Shown here: in pieces, positions 1 to 11,102 of the stretch
Layout: every line of letters begins with the position of its first letter
Position numbering within the stretch: the stretch's first letter is position 1
Source: Verrucomicrobiota bacterium
GTDB lineage: Bacteria; Verrucomicrobiota; Verrucomicrobiia; Limisphaerales; UBA11358
Direction of reading: 5' to 3'
Assembly (NCBI GenBank): GCA_021324235.1
Contig: JAJPJM010000144.1
Span: 1-38,321, forward strand
DNA: 38,321 nucleotides
Notes under the pieces: model-generated
What the model saw: the letters and a program-made list of their open reading frames with translations, nothing else
Told to the model about the DNA's origin: nothing
The model's database searches: none
Position numbers and translations under genes: made by a program

Positions 1-1331
1 CGCGAACGCGCCGGCCAGGAACAGGTCGCCGCGCTCACCACGGAACTGGAAAATTTGCGCTCGCAACGCGACGCGGCCCATGCCGCGCTTACGGAAAGCA
101 AGGTGTCGCTGGCGGCGGAAGAACAACTGCTGGCCTCGTTCCGCCAGCAACAGCAGTCCCTGGAGCAGCGCATCCGGGAGCTGGGTCAGGTCATTGAACA
201 GCGTCGCTCCGAATGCTCGGCGTTCGTCACGCGCAAGGAACAGGCGGAATCGGAAATCCAGGATTCACGCAGCCAGATTGAGCGTCTGACGCATGAGCGT
301 GAGCAGGTCAACACGCAACTGGCGGAACTGGTCGGCCGGAAGGATTCCCAGGAAAGCGACATCACCGCACGCGAGGAAAACCTGCGCGGGCAGCGCAGCC
401 GATTGACGGAACTGCAGAATCAACGCGGCGCCGTGGACGTGGAACTGGCCCAGAAAAACATGGCCGTGCAGAATTTGCGCGAGCGGATCCAGCAGAAATA
501 CCACGTCAACCTCGACGATGTGCGCAGCGAATGCATCACCATCACCTATGCCGATGAAGGGCCCGCGAAGGTCCAGACGCTCACGCCGGAGGAAATGGCG
601 GCCAGCGGCGCGGCGACGGATTGGGACGCGGTCGCGCAACAGATCGAGGCGCTGCAAAAACGGCTCGACGAAATCGGCCCGGTGAACCTGGTGGCGATCG
701 AGGAATACGGGAAACCGAGCAGCGTTATCAATTCCTGACCAAGCAGCACGACGACCTGGTTTCGGCCAAGGCGCAGTTGCTGGAAATCATCAATCGCATC
801 AACGTGCAGACGCGGCAGATGTTCGTCGAGACGTTCGAGAAGGTGCGCGACAATTTCCGCGCGATGTTCGTCGAGGTGTTCGGCGGCGGCAAGGCGGACC
901 TGATCCTGGTGGACGAGAACGACGTGCTGGAGAGCGGCATTGACATCGTGGCGCGGCCACCGGGCAAACAGTTGCAAAGCATCACGCTGCTGTCCGGCGG
1001 CGAGCAGACCATGGTGGCGGTGGCATTGCTGTTTTCAATCTATCAGGTCAAGCCCAGCCCGTTCTGCGTGCTGGACGAGCTGGACGCGGCGCTGGATGAA
1101 GCGAACATCAACCGGTTCGTCAAGTTGTTGCAGCGGTTCATTTCCCACTCGCAATTCATCATCATCACGCACAACAAGCGCACCATCGGCATGGCCGACG
1201 TACTGTACGGCGTGACGATGCAGGAACACGGCGTGAGCAAGATCGTCAGCGTGAAATTCCACAAGACCGAAGGGCCGGAAGCCGCGGCTCCCGCATCCGA
1301 AGGCACCGCGGACGTGGTGATGGCAAAATAG
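1..1331 (+). CDS. smc: Chromosome segregation protein SMC, C-terminal part (5' end outside window, internal frameshift)
   Basis: This is the last ~440 residues of SMC, the coiled-coil ATPase of the condensin complex that compacts and separates chromosomes. The first frame (bases 1-738) is Gln/Glu/Arg-rich coiled coil and ends in the conserved GPVNLVAIEEY stretch. The second frame resumes at ETEQRYQFLTKQHDDL, then the FGGGKADL turn, the ABC signature LLSGGEQ and Walker B with D-loop (CVLDELDAALDE), and ends at 1329-1331. Near bases 706-719 the text reads TACGGGAAACCGAG, where one extra A (TACGAGGAAACCGAG) would join both frames as EEY-EETEQRY. One base therefore appears to be missing. Both sides are otherwise well conserved, so a sequencing or assembly error or a very recent mutation is more likely than an old pseudogene. 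The gene is open at the left window edge. Confidence 0.93.
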
Positions 1332-1413
1332 TTGGCAGGGCTGGCAGCCTGCTCGCGATTCATCGAAGTCCTTGGCCGACCGCGAAATCGATTATTTCCC
1401 CTTTAAGACGAAC

Positions 1414-1434
1414 GGCGCGCACTGAGTGCGCGCC
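1414..1434. terminator. Perfect palindrome between convergent smc and glycoside hydrolase genes
   Basis: GGCGCGCACT and AGTGCGCGCC form a perfect 10-bp inverted repeat around a single G. It lies in the 131-bp gap between two convergent genes, where a bidirectional terminator is expected. There is no clear T-run on either side, so it could instead be a dispersed palindromic repeat. Confidence 0.4.
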
Positions 1435-1462
1435 CAACCTGCCCCATTGAACACCGTACCCG

Positions 1463-4129
<2,667 letters not shown>

Positions 4130-4136
4130 GCTCGTT

Positions 4137-5066
4137 TCAACCGCCGGTTTCGAACCCGGGATACAGCGTCATGCCGCCATCCACAAAAATGCTCGCGCCG
4201 TGGATGTAATCCGAATAATCCGACGCCAGCCAGATGGCGGTGTGCCCGATGTCGCTCGGTTCGCCAATACGTTTGTAGGGGACCAGTTTCATCAGCTTGC
4301 GATAAGCCTCGGGCGTACTCCAGGCCTGCGTGTTGATGGGTGTGCGAATGGCACCGGGACAGATGGAGTTCACGCGAATGCGCCAGGGCGCGACCTCCTG
4401 GGCGATGCTCTTCATCAGCATCATGATGCCGCCCTTGCTGGCCGCGTAGTTCACGTGGCCGGCCCAGGGAATGACCTCGTGCACCGAACTCATGCAGATG
4501 ATTTTGCCGGCGGCGCAGGAAATTTCCGGGCGGATGCCGCGGCGTTTGAATTCCCGGATGGCCTCGCGCGCACACAGGAATTGCCCGGTCAGATTCACGT
4601 CAATCACCAGTTGCCAGTCGGCCAGCGTCATGTCCTCGATGGGCGAATCCTTTTGCAACCCGGCGTTGTTGACCAGGATGTCAATGGTGCCGAATTCCTG
4701 GATCATTTTCTGAAACATGGCCTGCACCTGGTCTTCGCGGTGCACGTCGGCTTGATGCGCATACGCTTTTATGCCGAACCCGGCAGCTTTCTGCACGACC
4801 GCCTCCGCAGCTTCGGGATGCGTCACGTAATTGATGACGACGTCAGCGCCCGCCTCGGCCAGCGCCAGTGCGACGGCCTCGCCGATGCCGGAATTGGCGC
4901 CGGTAATGAGCGCCTTCTGGCCTTTCAAAACCTTGTTGACGGGACATGACGGCATGACCGCCTGCGGCAGGTTCTCCTCCTGCAAATGCTGGCGCATCAG
5001 TTGTTCGTGCAGCGGCATGGCCGGGGACGGCCCGGTCGGCACCTTGGTATCAGACGTTGGGTTCAT
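4137..5066 (-). CDS. Short-chain dehydrogenase/reductase (glucose-dehydrogenase/YghA-like)
   Basis: A 309-aa classical SDR oxidoreductase using NAD(P)H. Visible are the cofactor motif TGANSGIG (residues 55-62), NNAG (133-136), and the catalytic Ser ~194, Tyr207 and Lys211 in the MSSVHEV...NYAASKGG region. The C-terminal CPGAIRTP and [15 protein letters not shown] segments are typical of the family. The ~45-residue N-terminal extension ([10 protein letters not shown]..., [14 protein letters not shown]) is seen in the subgroup of E. coli YghA and Bacillus glucose-dehydrogenase-like proteins. It is the first gene of a two-gene unit with the GH63-like hydrolase 7 bp downstream, so a sugar or sugar-derived aldehyde is a plausible substrate, but this is not shown by the sequence. 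Confidence 0.9.
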   Translation of the reverse strand: MNPTSDTKVPTGPSPAMPLHEQLMRQHLQEENLPQAVMPSCPVNKVLKGQKALITGANSGIGEAVALALAEAGADVVINYVTHPEAAEAVVQKAAGFGIKAYAHQADVHREDQVQAMFQKMIQEFGTIDILVNNAGLQKDSPIEDMTLADWQLVIDVNLTGQFLCAREAIREFKRRGIRPEISCAAGKIICMSSVHEVIPWAGHVNYAASKGGIMMLMKSIAQEVAPWRIRVNSICPGAIRTPINTQAWSTPEAYRKLMKLVPYKRIGEPSDIGHTAIWLASDYSDYIHGASIFVDGGMTLYPGFETGG

Positions 5067-5399
5067 GGCTTCAATTCGTTCGCGTTGAAATATCCCGCTT
5101 CCGCAAAATTGCGGTTGTCCTTGTTTGCATCCCGTGGCAGGACGGGATTATGACACGAAATTGACGGACGACGTTCAATTGTCAACCGTTTGCCGGCGGA
5201 GAAAATTTCAAGCGAGCCACCGGGCAACCAACTTGATAATGCACGTTCCCACTTTCGGTGGGGCGAGGCTACTGACGAGCCGGACCGGCGCAGTCAGGCT
5301 TAACGATGATGGCTCGCGAGTACGCTCGCCCCACCGAATAATTCCAAAATGTGCCACCACTACGGCCGATGGAAATTTCAAATTGACCGCGTTCGAACA
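5067..5399. other. Intergenic region with a palindromic element
   Basis: This 333-bp stretch separates the SDR gene start from the stop of the secreted unknown. No convincing coding sequence is present. It should hold the promoter of the minus-strand SDR/GH63 unit and the end of the upstream transcript. An imperfect inverted repeat occupies 5254-5338. Confidence 0.6.
5254..5338. repeat. 85-bp imperfect palindromic element (REP/MITE-like)
   Basis: The ends TTCGGTGGGGCGAG (5254-5267) and CTCGCCCCACCGAA (5325-5338) are a perfect 14-bp inverted repeat. Pairing continues inward with 4 bp and then 6 bp (ACGAGCC against GGCTCGC region), separated by two 2-bp mismatches, leaving a ~30-nt loop. No ORF lies inside. 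The size and structure fit a small non-autonomous dispersed repeat; the copy number in the genome cannot be seen here. Confidence 0.7.
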
Positions 5400-6110
5400 T
5401 CAGGGTGACAATTTCTTCTTCGCGTCGTCCGGCACGGTCACCTTGGTTGCACCGACGTCCTTGATTTCCACAGTGGTATCGCGGTCAACGTCAAAGTCGT
5501 TGCCGTTGAAGCTCATGGTACCCTTCACTTTGAATTCGTATTTGGTCAGGGCACCATCGGTGAGCCAGAACTTCACGGAACCGGAAGGATTGGTGATTGT
5601 GGGGCCGCCGGCGCGTCCCCGGCCGAACGTCATCATCGCCTTGGCGCCGTCTTCAGTGAGGTCGCTGGAATAAACGTCGCCGTCTTTTTTAAGTTCCTTG
5701 GCGCCTGCGACCAACTGGCCGGCCTGTGCGTCCGGCGTCTTGAAGTTCCTGACCATGCCGACCATGAATCGTCCCGGACCTTCGCTGTCATTTTCCAGAT
5801 TGGTGAGCGACTGCCAGTTGCCGTCGGGATCGGTAACCGCCGCGTCTTCACCCTTTTTCACGAATTCGGTGGTGTTGTCACCGAACGAAAGCTTGACGTC
5901 AGTGAAACCACCCTTTTCGGTCTGACCGTCCGTCGGGCCGGGCTTGAATTGGGCGTCTTCCGGAACCACCACGGTGGTGTGCCAGGTGTAATTGGCGCTG
6001 TCACCGAGTTTTTTGGCCGCGTTGGTAACATCATCCTTGGGGCTGGAGTCCGCCGCGAACAGGGAACCCGCCAGCAAAGCCAGCAGGCCGGATAATAGAC
6101 ATTTTTTCAT
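5400..6110 (-). CDS. Secreted protein of unknown function
   Basis: A 236-aa protein with a clear Sec signal peptide (MKKCLLSGLLALLAGSLFA, cleavage near residue 19-20). The mature part is rich in Asp, Lys and Thr, with alternating beta-type segments (SANYTWHTTVVVPEDAQF, LTKYEFKVKGTMSFNGNDFDVDRDTTVEIKDVG), and looks like a soluble periplasmic or secreted beta protein. I do not recognise a family. It has no close partner: 94 bp separate it from the DUF4139 gene upstream, and a palindrome lies downstream. The mRNA reads CCTCCT just before the ATG, the opposite of a Shine-Dalgarno sequence, so initiation does not appear to use SD pairing. Confidence 0.8.
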   Translation of the reverse strand: MKKCLLSGLLALLAGSLFAADSSPKDDVTNAAKKLGDSANYTWHTTVVVPEDAQFKPGPTDGQTEKGGFTDVKLSFGDNTTEFVKKGEDAAVTDPDGNWQSLTNLENDSEGPGRFMVGMVRNFKTPDAQAGQLVAGAKELKKDGDVYSSDLTEDGAKAMMTFGRGRAGGPTITNPSGSVKFWLTDGALTKYEFKVKGTMSFNGNDFDVDRDTTVEIKDVGATKVTVPDDAKKKLSP

Positions 6111-6204
6111 AGGAGGTTCTGGTTGATGGTTTCGCCCATGTTCAACGGCTCGAGCGGCTTGTCAAGCAGAAGAAAAACTTTTTGCTTTCAACGGAAAAGC
6201 TGAT

Positions 6205-7644
6205 TCACCACGAATAATGCACGGTGTAGGTGACGACCTTTTCCTCGTCCGGCTTGACCGGCACCCGAAACTCGATGGTCTGTGCATCCTGCTTTGTGAA
6301 ATCGTCCGACTTCTGCGTGATTTCCCAGTTGTTCCAACGATAGAGATGTTCCACCACACGGATTACCACCGGCTCCGTTTTGCGGTTGCGCAATTTGATC
6401 TCAAACGACTCGTCCATCCACTTGTCGCCGGTGTCCACGTGGAAATTCGTCTGCTTGCGTTCGCCCACCAGGTCGAAGGCATTGCCGGTCGTCAGCCGGA
6501 TCGTCTCGTTCCGCGGCGTGTGATCAATCTGGTTTTCGCCCACAAACTGCAACTGGCCGTCGGTGTCGCGGCGATAAAACCGCAGCTTGCCCGCCGGCAA
6601 TGCGATGCCGAGGTGATTGGTCTCCGCGTTCACAAACTCGCGCATCACCTGCACCTTTTCATTGCCCTCCGCGCCGTAACCCTGCTCGTAGTTGAGCCCG
6701 CCATAGAAACGATAGCTCGGGGCGCCGTCATAGACGTAAATCGTCGGCGCCACCACCTTCTCGGCGTGAACAAATTCAACCTGCTTGGTCTCGCGGTCGC
6801 GTAACGTTGTCGGCCGCGCAATGCTGTAGAGATGAAACTCGTCAAAGGCTTTTTCCGTGACGGCGGGGGCATTTTCAGCCAGCGCCATCCTGTAAGCTCC
6901 CCCAATACCGGCAGTAAATGTTGGCGGCTGAACCCGGTTTACGTCCCCGGCCATCAATTTGATACTGGCGTCGCGAAAGGTCTTGCCGCTCTGGTTGTTC
7001 ATCGTGATCCAGCCGACCACATCCACGATGTCGCCCTTCTCGGGCGAGACCAGGTTGTAACTCGCGCTCCAACTGAAGCCACCGGTGATATAACCGACTT
7101 CGGCGCCGAATTTGCCCGGCTTGTCCGATTGCAGCAGCCAGTTCAACGTCGGCTTGAGCACGGTGTCGTCGCCCAGATCGGGAAACAACGGTTCTCCCGG
7201 CAGGCTGAATTGCAGCTTGCCGTTCACTTCGATGATGGGTTGCTCCGCGTTGCCACCCGGCACGTACCCGCTGCGGATGATTTTGCCGGGAACGATTTCG
7301 CGGACCTGCGTGTTGTCCTTCAGGCGCAGGGTTTCAAAATCGATCGTCTTCCCTTCAAACATCGACAACAGCAATTCCTGCGTGACCGGGTCGTTGCGAT
7401 AATTCTGTTCCAGAATCTGGAGCGAATGTTTGCCGGTCGGATCGCGCAGAATCACCGAATCCGGCTCCACCTGCGCGGTGGCGTCGGCGTAACGCACATC
7501 GTTGACGCCGGACTGGAGGTCGAGCGGCACGGTATCACGGACGACGGCGAAGTTCTGGTTATAAATGGTGAGGGCGGGCTGGGCGGACGCGACCGCACAA
7601 AACAACGCGCCGGCAACGAGTGGAATGAAAGCAAAATTCTTCAT
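6205..7644 (-). CDS. DUF4139 domain secreted protein
   Basis: A 479-aa protein with signal peptide (residues 1-21, ending VASAQ). It begins with ALTIYNQNFAVVRDTVPLDLQSG, the typical opening of DUF4139 proteins, and contains the repeated beta segments of that family: SGYVPGG, LNWLLQSDKPGKFGAEVGYITGGFSWSASYNLV near the middle, a QVMREFVNAETNHLGIALPAGKLRFYR segment, and a final FEIKLRNRK...PVVIRVVEHLYRWNNWEI block. The function of DUF4139 proteins is unknown; they are usually exported, and some are linked to envelope phenotypes. It appears to be a single-gene unit on the minus strand. Confidence 0.85.
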   Translation of the reverse strand: MKNFAFIPLVAGALFCAVASAQPALTIYNQNFAVVRDTVPLDLQSGVNDVRYADATAQVEPDSVILRDPTGKHSLQILEQNYRNDPVTQELLLSMFEGKTIDFETLRLKDNTQVREIVPGKIIRSGYVPGGNAEQPIIEVNGKLQFSLPGEPLFPDLGDDTVLKPTLNWLLQSDKPGKFGAEVGYITGGFSWSASYNLVSPEKGDIVDVVGWITMNNQSGKTFRDASIKLMAGDVNRVQPPTFTAGIGGAYRMALAENAPAVTEKAFDEFHLYSIARPTTLRDRETKQVEFVHAEKVVAPTIYVYDGAPSYRFYGGLNYEQGYGAEGNEKVQVMREFVNAETNHLGIALPAGKLRFYRRDTDGQLQFVGENQIDHTPRNETIRLTTGNAFDLVGERKQTNFHVDTGDKWMDESFEIKLRNRKTEPVVIRVVEHLYRWNNWEITQKSDDFTKQDAQTIEFRVPVKPDEEKVVTYTVHYSW

Positions 7645-7656
7645 ATTGGCTTTTGG

Positions 7657-7662
7657 ATTATA
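7657..7662 (-). promoter_or_regulatory. Possible -10 element for the DUF4139 gene
   Basis: On the minus strand a perfect TATAAT lies 12 bp before the ATG at 7644. A transcript from it would have almost no leader. No good -35 hexamer is visible 16-18 bp upstream, so this rests on the -10 box alone. Confidence 0.3.
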
Positions 7663-7908
7663 AATAATTCAGGACATCTCTCATTCAGACGGGATTAAAC
7701 GGGAAATACTCCGCCGGTGAGGTAATGACAAGGAGTTTTGAGGGTAAGCCCAGTTGCGTTCAACGGTGAAACGAAGCATGTATATTCGGTTAAAAGGGAC
7801 AATATCGTCATGGCTTAAATCTTCCGGTTACGCCCGTTCACCGTTTCGCCAAAAAGATCGCGCGGCGATTTAACTGGTTTAATCGGAAGTTAAAAGGCAC
7901 CATCCATC

Positions 7909-8127
7909 ATGATAAAAATTAAGTTGCCGGGCCGCATCCGCCAACAACCTCTGGAGGCCGGTCAACTCTGGAGCATGGCGCATGCAAACCTTCAAGTGGC
8001 CATGGTCGGCAAGCTGCTGGTGCATTACAAATTGGGCAAGCCAAACGCCGCCCGCGTCCCCAATTCGTGCAATGGCATAAAAACCATTGAGAAATATCTG
8101 AAAGCAAACAACGCCGTCCTGGTTTAA
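7909..8127 (+). CDS. Small conserved-looking hypothetical protein (72 aa)
   Basis: A 72-aa ORF on the + strand between two minus-strand units. It is Lys/Arg-rich and hydrophilic (MIKIKLPGRIRQQ, KTIEKYLKANNAVLV) with one mildly hydrophobic centre (HANLQVAMVGKLLVHYKLGK). There is no signal peptide or transmembrane helix. Nothing longer competes in this region, and a 264-bp gap upstream leaves room for its own promoter. The family is not recognised. It could be a small basic nucleic-acid-binding or regulatory protein, but this is not supported beyond charge. The reading frame could also be chance. Confidence 0.5.
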   Translation: MIKIKLPGRIRQQPLEAGQLWSMAHANLQVAMVGKLLVHYKLGKPNAARVPNSCNGIKTIEKYLKANNAVLV

Positions 8128-8136
8128 GCGAAGGAA

Positions 8137-8380
8137 GATAGCCCGTCTTTGTTCCACTTCGACGCGGCAGCCTCGAATGTTTTGTTGCCCGTGAAATTGG
8201 GCTGGCTCGCCGAGGCGAAGACTGGCCTGCCGAGCCGTAGCCCGCATTCACGTTGTCGGATAAGCCCGTCTTCGCGCTGGTGCGCTACGACGCGGCAGCC
8301 TTCACCCTTGCCTTGCAGCGGGTTGAATTTGGCTGGCTTACCGAGGCGAAGCTCGTCGCGGAGCGACGAGCGAAGACTGG
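8137..8380. repeat. Two degenerate direct repeats next to tRNA-Leu
   Basis: Copy A (8137-8225) and copy B (8259-8380) share, in the same order, TAGCCCGTCTT / TAAGCCCGTCTT, GACGCGGCAGCCT, TTGGGCTGGCTCGCCGAGGCGAAG / TTTGGCTGGCTTACCGAGGCGAAG, and the end GCGAAGACTGG. Copy B has an extra small hairpin before the final block. The last three bases of copy B are also the encoded CCA end of the tRNA. No ORF is associated with the repeats. Confidence 0.7.
8351..8371 (-). terminator. Hairpin just downstream of tRNA-Leu
   Basis: GCTCGTCGC (8351-8359) and GCGACGAGC (8363-8371) form a perfect 9-bp stem with a 3-nt loop, 6 bases past the tRNA CCA in the direction of transcription. It may act in termination or 3' processing. 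No strong T-run follows, so the role is uncertain. Confidence 0.35.
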
Positions 8381-8465
8381 TGCCGGTGGTGGGACTCGAA
8401 CCCACACGACTTTTTACGGTCCCAGGATTTTAAGTCCTGTGCGTCTGCCATTTCGCCACACCGGC
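8378..8465 (-). tRNA. tRNA-Leu (anticodon UAA)
   Basis: The minus strand folds as a class II tRNA: acceptor GCCGGTG (8465-8459) pairs with CACCGGC (8388-8382), followed by discriminator A and an encoded CCA (8380-8378). The anticodon stem CAGGA/TCCTG closes the loop CTTAAAA, giving anticodon TAA. The T arm is GTGGG-TTCGAGT-CCCAC, and the long variable arm (GGACCGTAAAAAGTC) is expected for leucine. It is a single gene, not part of a visible tRNA cluster. Confidence 0.96.
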
Positions 8466-8753
8466 TTCCACGGGAAAACGCTAATCGCGAAATGCCCCAA
8501 AAGGAAGCGCGAACTTGCACCCGGATTTTTTTAACTGCCGAGAACACCAAGGACGCAAAGTTCTGACCGCAAAGCAGAACCGGACGGCAAAAACATGGTC
8601 GCGTTTCCACCGCTGGATCTGATAAACCAAAATCGCAGCCACGTTGGGCCAGAGGAAAAGGGATTGCCGCAAAGAGGCTCAAAAGTCACAAAATTAAAAA
8701 TCGGTTTCGCGCTTTCTGCGCATTTTTGCGGCTATGGTTTCATTGACCTCGCT
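8466..8753. other. Non-coding stretch between tRNA-Leu and the efflux operon
   Basis: 288 bp without a credible gene. It contains decayed-looking repeat text such as ACCAAGGACGCAAAG and GCATTTTTGCGGC, similar in style to other intergenic parts of this window. No terminator or promoter is convincing. Confidence 0.5.
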
Positions 8754-8993
8754 CTAGCCGGTCGAGGGATTCGGCGATCGAGACTGGAGCAGCGCCCGGC
8801 CTTTTGGACTTAGGGATACGATGCGGTCGCCGGCTGGATCGTAGTGGATAAGGCCATTGATACAGGCGTCCTCCCAGATTGAAAGGCGGGGACAGGTGGT
8901 GCGCCAGGCTTCAAGAACTTCGGCGTAAGTCCGGGGTTTGTCAGCAATCCACTCCAGCAATTGCCGGGTGAGGGCACTGGTCGGGTCAATCAT
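8754..8993 (-). CDS. Small protein (79-80 aa), possibly winged-helix-like
   Basis: An ~80-aa protein directly after the outer-membrane factor gene: the TAA of that gene is followed by GC, then GTG at 8996 and ATG at 8993, either of which may be the start. The sequence (RQLLEWIADKPRTYAEVLEAWRT, LSIWEDACINGLIHYD, DRIVSLSPKGRALL) has the helix-helix-strand look of a small winged-helix domain and resembles short hypothetical proteins found in proteobacteria. There is no membrane segment. As the last gene of the efflux operon it might be a regulator, but a DNA-binding role is only a guess from the predicted fold. Confidence 0.7.
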   Translation of the reverse strand: MIDPTSALTRQLLEWIADKPRTYAEVLEAWRTTCPRLSIWEDACINGLIHYDPAGDRIVSLSPKGRALLQSRSPNPSTG

Positions 8994-8998
8994 CACGC

Positions 8999-10450
8999 TT
9001 ATCGGTTGCTTGTTTCAAGTGATGTCGTGGCTAATCCGGAATCCTTTTCCCAGCCGCCGCCGAGCGCCTTGTAAAGCTGCACGAGATTGAGCGAGACCGC
9101 CTGATCGCTTTGCACCAACGCGTCCTGCGCCGCGTACAATGAGCGTTCGGAATCCAGCACGTGCAGGAAATCCGCCAGGCCACTTTTGTAAAGCTGGGTG
9201 GACAGGTCCAACGCCTGCTGGTTCGCCTGCACGGATTGCGTCAGCGATTCGCGCCGGACTTGTTCCCGGGCATAAGCGGTGAGTGCGTTCTCGGTATCCT
9301 CCAGCGCAGTCAGCACGGTCTGCTGGTACTCATCCAAAGCCTGTTCCTGGCGCGCGTTCTGGACCCGGACATTGGCCCGGATGCGGCCGGCCTCAAACAG
9401 TTCCCATTGCACGGTCGGCCCGGCGGACCAATACCGGCTCGCATAATCAAACCAGTTGTTCGCGGATATGCTTTGCAGGCCGGCAATGCCCGTCAGCGAA
9501 AATTTCGGGAACAAATCCGCTTTGGCCACGCCGATGCGCGCCGTGGCGGCGGCCAGTTCGCGTTCCGCACGCTGCACGTCGGGCCGGCGTTGCAGCAAAT
9601 CCGACGGCAATCCCACCGGCACGGCCGGCGGCGTCAGCGGAATGGGTTGTTCCACGGACAGGGCGTCCAGCAACGCGCCCGGCGGCCGGCCGAGCAGCAC
9701 GGCCAGGTGCCGGACGGATTCATCGAAACCGGTTTCCAGCGAAGGCACCTGCGCCTCGGTGGCGGTCAGCAGGGCCGTGGCCTGTTGCACGTCGAGGTCG
9801 CTGCTGAGTCCGTTTTGATAGCGGTTGCTGGTCAGGTCGAGAATTTCCTGCTGCACCCGGATATTGTCGCGCGTGATGGCGAGGCGCTGCTGGTAACTGC
9901 GCGCCCCGATGTAATTCCGCGCAACCTCCGCCAATAACGAGACCAGCACGTCGCGCTGACCGTATTCCGCGGCGCCCATTTCCGCATTGGCGGCCTCCAC
10001 GGCGCGGCGGGCGCCGCCGAAAATATCGATCTCCCAGGCGGCATCGAAACCGGTGTTGTAAAGATTGTAATCCAGCGCCGTGCCGGGTGGCAGCGGCGGG
10101 AAGGCGTTTTGTCCAAAACGGTTCCGGGAGTAGGCGGCCGAACTGCCAATCGAAGGCCATAAACCACCGGCGGCCACGTCCCGTTCAGCCCGGGCTTCGC
10201 GCACCCGGGCCTCGGCGATGCGAAGCGTGAAATTGGACTGGACCGCCATGGTCATGAACGAATCCAGGTTGGTGTCGTTAAAATTCCGCCACCACGCGGC
10301 GAGATCGGCCGGGCCGTTCGTTTCGCCGCCGGCCAAGGGCGAGGTCCATGACGTCGGCGTGTTTGCCTGAGGCGGATGGTAATTGGGCCCCACAGCGCAA
10401 CCCGCTAGGAGCGCCAGACACAGTACCGCCATGACCGTGAGCCATCTCAT
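8999..10450 (-). CDS. NodT/OprM-type outer-membrane efflux lipoprotein
   Basis: A 483-aa TolC-family outer-membrane factor. The lipobox LLAGC puts the acylated Cys at residue 18, followed by AVGPNYHPP, the standard start of RND/MFS outer-membrane factors of the NodT family. Two long helical repeats are visible (AEVARNYIGARSYQQRLA and a second copy after QQTVLTALEDTENALTAYA), and RRPDVQRAERELAAATARIGVAKADLFPKFSLTG is the family's most conserved block. It forms the trimeric exit channel for the EmrA/EmrB-like pair encoded upstream. It overlaps the stop of the kinase-like gene by 4 bp (ATGA), so translation is probably coupled. Confidence 0.95.
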   Translation of the reverse strand: MRWLTVMAVLCLALLAGCAVGPNYHPPQANTPTSWTSPLAGGETNGPADLAAWWRNFNDTNLDSFMTMAVQSNFTLRIAEARVREARAERDVAAGGLWPSIGSSAAYSRNRFGQNAFPPLPPGTALDYNLYNTGFDAAWEIDIFGGARRAVEAANAEMGAAEYGQRDVLVSLLAEVARNYIGARSYQQRLAITRDNIRVQQEILDLTSNRYQNGLSSDLDVQQATALLTATEAQVPSLETGFDESVRHLAVLLGRPPGALLDALSVEQPIPLTPPAVPVGLPSDLLQRRPDVQRAERELAAATARIGVAKADLFPKFSLTGIAGLQSISANNWFDYASRYWSAGPTVQWELFEAGRIRANVRVQNARQEQALDEYQQTVLTALEDTENALTAYAREQVRRESLTQSVQANQQALDLSTQLYKSGLADFLHVLDSERSLYAAQDALVQSDQAVSLNLVQLYKALGGGWEKDSGLATTSLETSNR

Positions 10451-11088
10451 TTTTTTTTGGCTGCCTCCCCGTTGCGATTGGCGGCGTCCAGCAGGTGCAG
10501 GATGGCTTCGACGGTGTCATCGACGCCGACGCCGGTGTTGAGCATGGCCTGGAATAGCTGGCGATTGGGCCATTCGTGGCCGAAGTAATGTTTCACGAAC
10601 TTCCGGCGGTCCTCGTCCATGGTATCCACCAGTTTGGCGGCCTCCGCCTCGTTGCCCACGCGCTTGAGCACCCGTCGGAATTTGAGTTCGCGCGAAGCGT
10701 ACAGAAAAACCGAAAAGGTGTCGGTGCGGTCGCGAAGAAAATACGGCGCGCCGCGGCCTACAATGATGCAGGGTTTCTTTTCGGCGGCCTGTTCGATGAC
10801 TTTTTGGACGATGGAAACCAGGCGGTCAGTGTCCAGGATGGCCAGGTCCGGCGACGGCAGGTTCCGGTCAAAACTTCCGCGCCAGATAAGGTTGATCAAC
10901 CGTTGCAGCAAGGGGTCCTTGCGTTCCTCGCGCCGCCGGCAGTCTTCCACCGGGATCTTTGCGAGCCGGGCGATTTCCTGGGTCAACGCGTCATCGAACA
11001 GTTTCCAGTCCAGGCGGGCGGCAAGTTTCTCGCTGATGTGGCTGCAACCAGCGCCAAATTCACGGTCGATGAGAAGGATTTGTTTCAT
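10447..11088 (-). CDS. Cytidylate-kinase-like family protein
   Basis: A 213-aa protein of the cytidylate-kinase-like family (PF13189 type). It opens with ILLIDREFGAGCSHISEKLAARLDWKLFDD, where the usual P-loop of nucleoside monophosphate kinases takes the looser form REFGAGCS. It has the PCIIVGRGAPYFLRDR segment and the VFLYAS-ELKFRRVLKR region typical of the family. True CMP kinases are slightly longer and have a canonical GxSxxGKS loop, so the substrate is uncertain. It sits inside an efflux operon, 14 bp after the EmrB-like gene and overlapping the outer-membrane factor start by 4 bp. This is an odd place for a nucleotide kinase. Confidence 0.85.
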   Translation of the reverse strand: MKQILLIDREFGAGCSHISEKLAARLDWKLFDDALTQEIARLAKIPVEDCRRREERKDPLLQRLINLIWRGSFDRNLPSPDLAILDTDRLVSIVQKVIEQAAEKKPCIIVGRGAPYFLRDRTDTFSVFLYASRELKFRRVLKRVGNEAEAAKLVDTMDEDRRKFVKHYFGHEWPNRQLFQAMLNTGVGVDDTVEAILHLLDAANRNGEAAKKK

Positions 11089-11102
11089 AACGTCAGGGTC
11101 CC

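Noticed and set aside
706-719. Programmed -1 frameshift in smc at GGGAAAC
   Set aside because: The heptamer is in the wrong phase for tandem slippage and SMC is not known to use recoding; one missing base explains it.
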